Positions 36,091 to 43,241 of a DNA stretch of 43,241 nt are shown here, piece by piece. The stretch comes from an uncultured Saprospiraceae bacterium (GTDB lineage Bacteria; Bacteroidota; Bacteroidia; Chitinophagales; Saprospiraceae). The DNA lies in the NCBI GenBank assembly GCA_937921775.1, contig CAKZUK010000050.1, forward strand, positions 1-43,241, read 5' to 3'. The position numbers were made by a program, and so were the translations under genes. Position 1 is the stretch's first letter, and the number at the start of each line of letters is the position of its first letter. Under the pieces are notes generated by a model. It was not told where the DNA came from. It ran no database searches and saw only the letters and a list, made by a program, of their open reading frames with translations.

Positions 36091-37560
36091 TTAGGACATC
36101 CAATTGGTTTTGTCTTCGGGATTCCATTTGGTGGTTGTCTTTTTCACTTTCGTAAAAAACTCTACGGAGCTTTTACCGGTGATATCGTTGACACCAAATT
36201 TAGATTCGTTCCAGCCCCCGAAGGAGAACGGTTCTCTTGGTACGGGAACACCGATGTTGACACCGACCATACCTGCACTAGCGTGTTGTGTTACATATTT
36301 GGCCATACTTCCGTTTTGAGTGAAGACGGCAGCTGCGTTTCCATATTTAGAATTGTTTTCTATTTTCAATGCTTCGTCTACATTGTTGGCGCGCATGATG
36401 GCGATGACGGGACCAAATACCTCCTCTTGTGCAATAGCCATGTCTGGGCTTACGTGATCGATAATGGTAGGTCCAACGTAGTAGCCATTTTCATGTCCTG
36501 CAACATTTGTATTTCTACCATCAACAAGAATTTTTGCGCCAGCTGCTTCAGCTTCGTCGATGTAACGTTCGATACGTGCTTTCGCTTCTAGTGATATAAC
36601 GGAGCCGAGATTTTTGCCAGGAACTATTTTACGTGCTTCTTTACAAAGTTCATCAATGATGTGATCGGATTTACCTACCGCTACCATTGCTGAAGCTGCC
36701 ATGCAACGTTGTCCGGCACAACCAGACATAGAGGCAGCTACGTTGGATGCGGTCATTTGAACATGGGCGTCAGGGAGTACGATGAGGTGGTTTTTTGCTC
36801 CGCCTAGTGCGATGCACCTTTTTAGATTGTGGGTGGCCCGTTGGTATACTATTTTCGCAACTCGTGTAGAGCCTACAAATGATACTGCTTCAATGTCAGG
36901 ATGATCACAAATCGCTTCTACTATTTCTTTGTCGCCATGTACGATGTTAAATACGCCATCAGGAATACCCGCTTCTTTTAATAGTTCTGCGATTCGAATG
37001 GCGCTGAGGGGTACCATTTCTGAGGGCTTTAATACCATACAATTTCCTAGGGCTAGTGCATTTGGAATGGTCCATAGTGGCACCATGTGTGGAAAGTTAA
37101 ACGGAGTGATACATGCAACGATTCCTACGGGGTGGTGCGAAGTTCGACATTCAACTCCGCGACTAACTTCTTGTATTTCGTCATGAATAATTTGAGGAAG
37201 TGAACAGGCAAATTCACAAAGTTCAATTCCTTTGGAAACCTCTGCAGCTGCTTCTCCAGTTGTTTTACCATTTTCACGATGAACCAATAAACTAAGCTCG
37301 TCTTTATTTACTTCTAATAGTGTTCTGAATTTGAAAAAGAACTGTACTCGTTCTTTTAATGTAAGGCCGGACCATGCAGGGAAGGCATTTTTTGCAGCAG
37401 CAACAGCTTCATCAAGTGTTTTGCCTTTTGATAAAGGAACTGCGCCTATCGTGCTGCCGTCGAGCGGAGAAAAAACATCCATGGTAGGATTGTCATTTGA
37501 TGTAAATTGCCCGTTAATGTAGTTTTGTGCTTTAGGGTATTTTGTGTCTGCAGAGCTCAT
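36091..37560 (-). CDS. mmsA: CoA-acylating (methyl)malonate-semialdehyde dehydrogenase
   Basis: 489 residues, aldehyde dehydrogenase superfamily. It converts malonate semialdehyde (or the methyl form) with CoA and NAD+ to acetyl-CoA (or propionyl-CoA) and CO2. The catalytic C286 is in CAGQRCMAAS. Where hydrolytic aldehyde dehydrogenases have a Glu in ELGGK, this protein reads ALGGAKNHLIV, the usual sign of the CoA-dependent MMSDH branch. VSFVGSTRVA and ITPFNFPHMVPLW are also diagnostic. It is the first gene of the minus-strand pyrimidine series, and its leader holds three adjoining palindromes (37583-37626). A role in valine or inositol breakdown is possible, but no such genes are nearby. Confidence 0.94.
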   Translation of the reverse strand: MSSADTKYPKAQNYINGQFTSNDNPTMDVFSPLDGSTIGAVPLSKGKTLDEAVAAAKNAFPAWSGLTLKERVQFFFKFRTLLEVNKDELSLLVHRENGKTTGEAAAEVSKGIELCEFACSLPQIIHDEIQEVSRGVECRTSHHPVGIVACITPFNFPHMVPLWTIPNALALGNCMVLKPSEMVPLSAIRIAELLKEAGIPDGVFNIVHGDKEIVEAICDHPDIEAVSFVGSTRVAKIVYQRATHNLKRCIALGGAKNHLIVLPDAHVQMTASNVAASMSGCAGQRCMAASAMVAVGKSDHIIDELCKEARKIVPGKNLGSVISLEAKARIERYIDEAEAAGAKILVDGRNTNVAGHENGYYVGPTIIDHVSPDMAIAQEEVFGPVIAIMRANNVDEALKIENNSKYGNAAAVFTQNGSMAKYVTQHASAGMVGVNIGVPVPREPFSFGGWNESKFGVNDITGKSSVEFFTKVKKTTTKWNPEDKTNWMS

Positions 37561-37900
37561 ATTAGGTAGGTTTAGATTTTGTGATTTTTAATAAAAATCC
37601 TAGATGTCTAGTAAGTTTAGTAAACTCTTTTCGATGCTTAAGATCCAACTAAAGATAAGTATTTTTTTAAAAACAAATGCTTTATTACTTGATTCCTAGT
37701 TGTTTAGCGGCCTTGTGTATACGGAGAATTTGGCTTGGAGTTCCAAGCTTTGATATTTAAAAATATGGATTAAGATAGTCTTAAAATGTTGAATTTCTTG
37801 TTACTATTACGAAACTAAACCAGTCTATAGAGTAACAAACTAAATTAATTTCTTGTATTTGTTGGAGTTTTCCATATTTTACAAAAAAAATCACAACACC
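37561..37900. promoter_or_regulatory. Palindrome-rich divergent promoter region between mmsA and the M48 protease
   Basis: 340 non-coding bases serving two divergent genes. Five dyads are visible: GATTTTTA-A-TAAAAATC (37583-37599), CTAGA-TG-TCTAG (37600-37611), AGTTTA-G-TAAACT (37614-37626), GCTTGGA-GT-TCCAAGC (37733-37748) and ATATTT-AA-AAATAT (37753-37766). The first three adjoin and lie 23-66 bases before the mmsA start. No clear promoter box was found for the M48 gene. Confidence 0.55.
37650..37677 (-). promoter_or_regulatory. Candidate mmsA promoter (-7 and -33 boxes)
   Basis: On the minus strand, TATCTTTA (37650-37657, seven of eight matches to TAnnTTTG) lies downstream of TTTG (37674-37677). 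The 16-base spacing is shorter than the usual 19-21. If real, transcription would start near 37643 and the three palindromes at 37583-37626 would lie in the mRNA leader. Confidence 0.3.
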
Positions 37901-39364
37901 ATGAAAAAGCCATTTAAACTTCTCAGTCTTCATAGTTACTTGTTATTGTCGATTATGCTTTTGAGTCTTTCTTGTGCCCGTAATCCTGTTACTGGTAAAA
38001 GAGAACTTAGTTTAATGTCGACTAAAAAAGAAATACAACTAGGAGCTCAATCTGATCCTAGTATTGTAGCAAGCTTTGGAAAATATGAGGATGCAAAGAT
38101 GCAAGGATTTATCGATAGGAAAGGTCAGCAGATGGCTGCGATTTCGCACCGTGATAAATTGAAGTACGAATTTAAAATATTAGACTCACCAGTTGTTAAC
38201 GCGTTTGCTGTACCCGGTGGTTATGTTTATTTTACACGAGGTATCATGGCACACTTTAATAACGAAGCAGAGTTTGCAGGTGTACTTGGTCATGAGATTG
38301 GGCATATTACCGCGAGGCATTCTGCTAAGCAATATAGTAGGCAGCAATTGGCGCAGGTAGGTTTTATTGTGGGTATGATTGCTTCAGAAAAATTTCGAGA
38401 ATTTGCTGATGTCACACAAACTAGTATCGGTTTAATGTTTTTAAAATTTGGTCGCGACCATGAGAGTCAGTCTGACAGATTAGGAGTAGAATACTCAACC
38501 AAAATTGGATATGATGCGCATGAAATGGCCAACTTTTTTGAAACGCTTGGACGGATGAGAGACCAACATGGTGGGGAACAGATTCCAACGTTTATGTCAA
38601 CGCATCCTGATCCAGTAGATCGTAATCAAAAAGTGGGCGAACTGGCTGATGAATGGCAGAAGAAAACAGGGAAGACGAATTTGAAAGTAAATCGCGATTC
38701 TTATTTAAGAATGATTGACGGTTTGATCTATGGAGAAGATCCTCGTCAGGGATATGTAGAAAGTAATATGTTCTATCATCCTGAAATGAAATTCCAATAT
38801 CCAGTACCACGTGGCTGGCGGACACAAAATTCTCCAACGCAGGTACAGCACGCACCAGAAAACGGTGAGGCATTACTTATGCTACAAATCGCTCCGGAAA
38901 AAACTTTGCGCGAAGCTGCTGATGGTTTTGTGACAAACAATAAATTGAAACCGATTGATTCCAGAGACGTTCGTGTTCATGGTTTACCAGCTAAGGCAGT
39001 TATCGCAGACCAAGAGAATCCAAATGATCCGAATGCGACACTTAGAATTTTAACCTATTTCATTCAGTACAATAATTTGATTTACAAATTACATGGACTT
39101 TCATTGGAAAAAGATTTCAATACTTATGAGCCCTATTTCTTAGATTGTATGGAGAATTTTAAGAAATTGACAGATCAAGACAAGATCAACGTGAAACCTG
39201 AAAAGATTAAAATTGTGACAGTTAAAAAGAACTCTACCTTGAAACAGGTTTTTACGGATAGTGGGATGGCAACTGATCGCCACGAAGAATTTGCTATACT
39301 AAATAGTATGAGATTAACTGATCAAATAAAAAGTGGAACTTTAATTAAGGTAGTCTCAAAATAA
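37901..39364 (+). CDS. M48-family metalloprotease lipoprotein
   Basis: 487 residues from the ATG at 37901; an in-frame ATG at 37853 would place 16 residues before a perfect lipoprotein signal (LLSLSC, lipid Cys25), so I reject it. Zinc protease of the BepA/Ste24-like M48 group: HEIGH at H131-E132-H135 and third ligand E188 (HESQSDRLG). The N-terminal RNPVTGKRELSLMS segment is typical of this family. The C-terminal 50 residues (VTVKKNSTLKQVFTDSG to TLIKVVS) look like a LysM-type module, suggesting contact with peptidoglycan. BepA-type enzymes check outer-membrane protein assembly; a similar periplasmic quality-control role is inferred. It is divergent from mmsA and followed by a hairpin terminator. 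Confidence 0.92.
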   Translation: MKKPFKLLSLHSYLLLSIMLLSLSCARNPVTGKRELSLMSTKKEIQLGAQSDPSIVASFGKYEDAKMQGFIDRKGQQMAAISHRDKLKYEFKILDSPVVNAFAVPGGYVYFTRGIMAHFNNEAEFAGVLGHEIGHITARHSAKQYSRQQLAQVGFIVGMIASEKFREFADVTQTSIGLMFLKFGRDHESQSDRLGVEYSTKIGYDAHEMANFFETLGRMRDQHGGEQIPTFMSTHPDPVDRNQKVGELADEWQKKTGKTNLKVNRDSYLRMIDGLIYGEDPRQGYVESNMFYHPEMKFQYPVPRGWRTQNSPTQVQHAPENGEALLMLQIAPEKTLREAADGFVTNNKLKPIDSRDVRVHGLPAKAVIADQENPNDPNATLRILTYFIQYNNLIYKLHGLSLEKDFNTYEPYFLDCMENFKKLTDQDKINVKPEKIKIVTVKKNSTLKQVFTDSGMATDRHEEFAILNSMRLTDQIKSGTLIKVVSK

Positions 39365-39808
39365 AGAAAACGGCAGAGAGGGTTTAGAGAAAGTCAATAA
39401 GCACAAGGCTTTCTATAAACTTTCAATTCGATTCTAAAAAATATGATTTAGATCGATTTAATAAAAGTTTAAAAAAAATGTAATTAACCGACAATATGGA
39501 AGCCATGTTGTCGGTTATTTATTTGTGCTAACTGAGGTATAATTTCCATAAAAGGAACACTTCGGATTACTACCATTTTTGTTGAAAAAATCGAAGCCGA
39601 CCTTCGCTGTTTTCATAGCGTATACGGTATAGATTTTGTATTATCCCTATCTACAAATAACTGACTGATCATATTCTGATCAGCAACTCAATTGTTATTA
39701 CTGTTTTCCCATTTTAGAACATATCCAGAAGAGCTTTGCTCGTGCGTAACACATTTTTACATACTGTTCTAACCATTTAATTGGTTTGAAGCAAAAACCC
39801 ATTTAATT
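39365..39808. other. 444-base gap before the metzincin protease gene
   Basis: It contains the terminator of the M48 gene (39485-39517) and a small inverted repeat, CTGATCA (39665-39671) with TGATCAG (39677-39683), about 125 bases before the metzincin start. I see no convincing TAnnTTTG promoter, RNA gene or open frame in the rest. Confidence 0.5.
39485..39517 (+). terminator. Hairpin terminator after the M48 protease
   Basis: TAACCGACAA (39485-39494) pairs with TTGTCGGTTA (39508-39517), and the inner ATGG/CCAT can extend the stem. The T tail (TTTATTTG) is imperfect. It lies 120 bases after the stop codon. Confidence 0.6.
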
Positions 39809-42800
39809 ATGAGTGTAACTGGAACCCGTTCCTTTATACCTGCTATCGTATTAGCAGGTCTATTTTTTTCAATTCAACTTTTTGGCAGCACTCCTGCTAA
39901 AAGCAATCAAAAAAAATCGCTATTCAAACTAGCTCCTGAGAATGTTCAGAAAAGTCTGGACGTGGTAGACGCTGTCTATCTGAAAATTGCTCCAGATGCT
40001 TTGTCTAGTATTTATAATCAAAAAGCTCAACATCTTGATCTCCAAATTCCAACAGGGAACAATACTAAAATCGATTTGCAACTGCTGCGTAAAAATTTTC
40101 TAACAGATAACTTTGTGGTAACCAAACGAACGGCAAACGGAGCAGAGCCATTTGATTATCAACCGGGACTATATTATCAGGGGACTGTTGTAGGTGAACC
40201 TAATTCATTGGTTGCAATCAGTTTCTTTGAAGATAAAATCATGGCTGTATTGTCGTATGATGGTGATGACCATAATCTTGGGATATCCACTGACGCTAGC
40301 CTGACAGGTGATGATGTTTATGTTTTATATCCTGAAAGTAATCTTCTTGTTGGAAATAACTTTGAATGTCATACCTCTGATGATGATATTGAAATTCCTA
40401 TCGAAATTGATGGGAATCAAGGGACTTTCACCGTAACCAATAATTCTGTAAAAATGTATATGGAATGCGATTACCTGATGTATCAGGACTTTGGTTCCAG
40501 CGTAACAACAACTACAGACTTTGTTACCAATATGTTCAACGTTGTTTCGGCAGTGTACAATATCGATGATATTTGCATGGAGCTTAATGAAGTTTTTGTT
40601 TGGGCAACTCAAGATCCTTATCCAACTTCTTCATCCAATGCCGCACTAGATGCCTTTGAGAATCAGATGAATGGAAACTTTAATGGAGATCTGGCTCATT
40701 TACTTTCTACTTCCAATAATGGAAACGGTGGTCTCGCTTATGTAGATGTCCTTTGCTATCCAGCACTTGGCATTGGTTATAGTAATATAGATGCTAGTTA
40801 TAGCGATTTGCCAAATTTTAGCTGGACTGTAGAAGTGGTTACGCACGAAATTGGACATAATTTAGGATCACCTCACACCCACAGCTGCTCGTGGAATGGA
40901 GGTGCTATCGATAACTGTTTTTGTGTAGAGGGAGCGTGTAGTCCAGGACCGGAACCTGCAGCTTCAGGTGGAACGATCATGAGTTATTGTCATTTGACAG
41001 GAAGTTCTACCTACGGTAGTTGTGAAATTCCTGGTTATCCAAACCCGGGTATTAATTTGAATTTAGGTTTTGGGCCACAGCCCACAGCCCTTATTTATAA
41101 TAACATTGAGACATCAAGCTGTTTAACTGCTTGTGGCGGTGGCGGTGGTGGAGGAACTTCCCCATTAGATTGTACTACTGCAATTGAATTGTTTTCAGGA
41201 GTGACTTATAATGGAAACACGGATAATGGAAGTGCTAACGTAAGTACTTATGGTTGCGCAAATTATGATGAACCTGGTAATGAAGTAGTTCATTTTTTTA
41301 CCGCTCCGGTTTCAGGAGTTGCCCAAATTGATTATAATGAAAATGTGGCGGGATATATCGATCTTTTCGTTTTGTCAGCTTGTAGTCCAAGTGCTTGTTT
41401 GCTTTATTTTGATGGAGCAGCAGGAGTGAGTGGAACGATCGATGTCGTTGCTGGACAAGCTTATTATTTTGTAACGGACGTATATGTCGGTGGTAATGGT
41501 GGGGCTTATGATTTGACAATTTCATTCCCGGATGGTGCTTGTCAATGCGATAATCCATTGGCACTAACTTGTGATAACTTAGAATCATATGACCAAGGAA
41601 CTTTGGGGACGCAGACCGTTTGTTGGACGACTTGGAATGGAGTAGAAGGCGGTCTAAGTGATGGTTTGGTCAACACAGAACAGGCATCTAGCGGAAGTCA
41701 ATCTGTGAAAATAGAAGGTACGGTAGATGGTGGTCCTCAGGATGTAGTTTTCCTTCCAGGGAATTATACGAATGGCCATTATCAATTAAGTTTTAAAATT
41801 TATGTCCCTGTTGGCAAGTCGGGTTACTATAATATATTACATCAGTTTGCACCCGCTTCTGCAAGTTATCAGTGGGCATCGGAAGTTTATTTTAATACAA
41901 ATGGAACCGGTACTTTGAACGCAGGTGCAGTGGGCGTCGCAACATTTAGCTATACGCAAGGCAGTTGGATTGATGTGGTGCAAGATATTGATATAGATAA
42001 TGACATTAGCACTTTGACAATAGGAGGTACTTCTGTTTATTCGTGGCCGTTTAGCCATCAGGCAGATGAAGTGACTGGTGGAATTAATACATTGGCTGCA
42101 GTGAATTTTTATCCAAGTAATGAGACTTTCGAATATTGGATTGACGATATAGAGTTGACGGAAATTTCAGTAAGTCCAGTCATGTCAGTTAGCCCAGCTA
42201 ATCAAAACGTTCCAGCGACGAGTGGTATAGCCACCTTTAATGTAAATTCGAATATTACTTGGTCGGTTAGTGAAAATTCAAACTGGCTAACAGTAAGTCC
42301 AAGTGGATCTAATAATAATGGTAGCATTGAAGCTAGCTATTTAGAAAATACGATTACTAATAATCGTGTAGCGACTATAACGATCAATGGCGGAGGTATC
42401 ACACAAACAGTAACGGTGACACAGGCAGCAGCAGTTGTTCCAATCTCTATTGATTTGAGCGCTATCAATGAAAGCTGCTTTGGAGCTTCAGATGGTTCTA
42501 TTGATCTTTCCGTTTTTGGAGGAGTGAGTCCTTATACTTATAGTTGGAGCAATGGAGCAAATACAGAAGACCTCAATGCAGTGGCAGGAGGAACTTACAC
42601 CTGTACTGTGACGGATGCGATGGGTACAATTTACACGAGCCCCTCGGTTAATATAGTAGCCGCTCCACAAGTAATTACGCAGATACAAACTCCAGGAACT
42701 TTAAATTGTAATCAACTCAATGTTGTGATTGATGCTACAGCTTCCACTTCAGGAACGGGTATCTCTGCAACTTGGACAACATCAACAGGGAGTATTATTT

Positions 42801-43241
42801 CTGGTACAAATACCTTGACACCATTGGTTGATGCGCCAGGAGATTATACTTTGACATTGACTTATAATAATGATCCGAATTGTATAACAACAGAAAGTAT
42901 TACGGTTTTAGAAATTTCAGCCTTGGCATCAAGCCTTAGTTCAACGCCAGCAAATGGAGCAGCAAATGATGGCTCTGCAATCGTTACGGTGACAGGTGGA
43001 ACACTCCCATATCAATACAATTGGAGCACTAACCCTGCACAGACTACCCAATTGGCAACTAGTTTAACTGCAGGTTCCTACTCGGTGACAGTCGTAGATG
43101 CAGATGCCTGTATGTTGGTGAGTACGGTAGAAGTGGAAGCGTTGACGAGCACTACTTATTTGGAGGGTTTGACTAAGTTTGACCTCTTTCCGAATCCGAG
43201 TGTTGGTTTGGTTAATCTTGAAGTGGAAATGGAAGCTGCTT
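39809..43241 (+). CDS. Large T9SS-exported metzincin protease, 3' end outside window
   Basis: At least 1144 residues, open to the window edge. Signal peptide (PAIVLAGLFFSIQLFGS), a propeptide-like region (about 35-190), then a reprolysin/M12B-like metzincin domain: HEIGHNLGSPH with zinc ligands H346, H350, H356 and catalytic E347, and a Met-turn TIMSYCH about 45 residues on. After a Gly-rich linker come a PPC-like domain (about 448-578), a concanavalin/carbohydrate-binding-like domain (about 590-787), a BACON domain (about 790-874, NITWSVSENSNWLTVSPSG), a SprB repeat (about 884-950), a PKD-like stretch and a second SprB repeat (about 1041-1110). The last visible residues, KFDLFPNPSVGLVNLEVE, begin a T9SS type A sorting domain, so only about 60 residues are missing. 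Likely a secreted protease acting on host or matrix proteins. Confidence 0.92.
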   Translation, partial: MSVTGTRSFIPAIVLAGLFFSIQLFGSTPAKSNQKKSLFKLAPENVQKSLDVVDAVYLKIAPDALSSIYNQKAQHLDLQIPTGNNTKIDLQLLRKNFLTDNFVVTKRTANGAEPFDYQPGLYYQGTVVGEPNSLVAISFFEDKIMAVLSYDGDDHNLGISTDASLTGDDVYVLYPESNLLVGNNFECHTSDDDIEIPIEIDGNQGTFTVTNNSVKMYMECDYLMYQDFGSSVTTTTDFVTNMFNVVSAVYNIDDICMELNEVFVWATQDPYPTSSSNAALDAFENQMNGNFNGDLAHLLSTSNNGNGGLAYVDVLCYPALGIGYSNIDASYSDLPNFSWTVEVVTHEIGHNLGSPHTHSCSWNGGAIDNCFCVEGACSPGPEPAASGGTIMSYCHLTGSSTYGSCEIPGYPNPGINLNLGFGPQPTALIYNNIETSSCLTACGGGGGGGTSPLDCTTAIELFSGVTYNGNTDNGSANVSTYGCANYDEPGNEVVHFFTAPVSGVAQIDYNENVAGYIDLFVLSACSPSACLLYFDGAAGVSGTIDVVAGQAYYFVTDVYVGGNGGAYDLTISFPDGACQCDNPLALTCDNLESYDQGTLGTQTVCWTTWNGVEGGLSDGLVNTEQASSGSQSVKIEGTVDGGPQDVVFLPGNYTNGHYQLSFKIYVPVGKSGYYNILHQFAPASASYQWASEVYFNTNGTGTLNAGAVGVATFSYTQGSWIDVVQDIDIDNDISTLTIGGTSVYSWPFSHQADEVTGGINTLAAVNFYPSNETFEYWIDDIELTEISVSPVMSVSPANQNVPATSGIATFNVNSNITWSVSENSNWLTVSPSGSNNNGSIEASYLENTITNNRVATITINGGGITQTVTVTQAAAVVPISIDLSAINESCFGASDGSIDLSVFGGVSPYTYSWSNGANTEDLNAVAGGTYTCTVTDAMGTIYTSPSVNIVAAPQVITQIQTPGTLNCNQLNVVIDATASTSGTGISATWTTSTGSIISGTNTLTPLVDAPGDYTLTLTYNNDPNCITTESITVLEISALASSLSSTPANGAANDGSAIVTVTGGTLPYQYNWSTNPAQTTQLATSLTAGSYSVTVVDADACMLVSTVEVEALTSTTYLEGLTKFDLFPNPSVGLVNLEVEMEAA

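Noticed and set aside
36070..36591. 173-codon plus-strand open frame opposite mmsA.
   Set aside because: It lies wholly antisense to a well-supported dehydrogenase gene and its translation looks like no protein family.
1..43241. Phage defence island, toxin-antitoxin or biosynthetic gene cluster.
   Set aside because: I looked for nucleases, TIR/SIR2/STAND proteins, toxins, NRPS/PKS and recombinases and found none; the accessory content is surface, copper and pyrimidine related.
1..43241. tRNA or rRNA genes.
   Set aside because: No tRNA-like cloverleaf or rRNA signature was recognised by eye in any gap; a covariance scan would be the proper test.

Overview
The window reads as chromosomal DNA of a free-living member of the Bacteroidota, most likely of the Saprospiria/Lewinella type. 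The evidence is five proteins that end in, or run into, a type IX secretion (T9SS) type A sorting domain, a GldM-family protein, SprB and BACON repeats, beta-propeller/Y_Y_Y sensor kinases, A-rich leaders without Shine-Dalgarno sequences, and TAnnTTTG-like promoter boxes. The lineage is an inference from gene content; there is no rRNA gene to test it.

Left part (1-18.4 kb), surface and envelope functions: the end of a propeller-type NarX-like histidine kinase; a cupin; a membrane-anchored SGNH hydrolase; a T9SS-exported arylsulfotransferase; a 1254-residue lipoprotein joining a metallophosphoesterase, a kinase-like middle region and an outer-membrane barrel; a 2083-residue T9SS adhesin with eight SdrD-B-like domains, preceded by a poly-C-rich leader; a short stand-alone GldM paralogue; and an Xaa-Pro aminopeptidase. 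Two strong intrinsic terminators (8853-8891 and 15559-15586) bound the adhesin unit.

Middle (18.5-22.7 kb): a two-gene sensory operon on the minus strand, made of a LytS-type propeller kinase (TTG start) and a LytTR response regulator. Upstream lies an orphan plus-strand terminator that suggests an unannotated small RNA or micro-ORF.

Right part (22.7-37.6 kb), all on the minus strand: a complete reductive pyrimidine-degradation set. In transcription order it holds (methyl)malonate-semialdehyde dehydrogenase, a class III aminotransferase, an NCS1 nucleobase transporter with an unusual periplasmic insertion, dihydropyrimidinase, beta-ureidopropionase, PreT, PreA and a yeast-Fcy1-like cytosine deaminase. 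Together these could import cytosine or uracil and convert it to ammonia, CO2 and acetyl-CoA. A second four-gene module sits between the transporter and the dihydropyrimidinase: a periplasmic HMA-domain protein, a BNR-like T9SS protein with a CECC motif, MbnP and an MbnH-like dihaem peroxidase. It looks like a copper-binding system.

Right end (37.6-43.2 kb): a palindrome-rich divergent promoter region, an M48 lipoprotein protease, and a large T9SS metzincin protease cut by the window edge just after its sorting domain begins.
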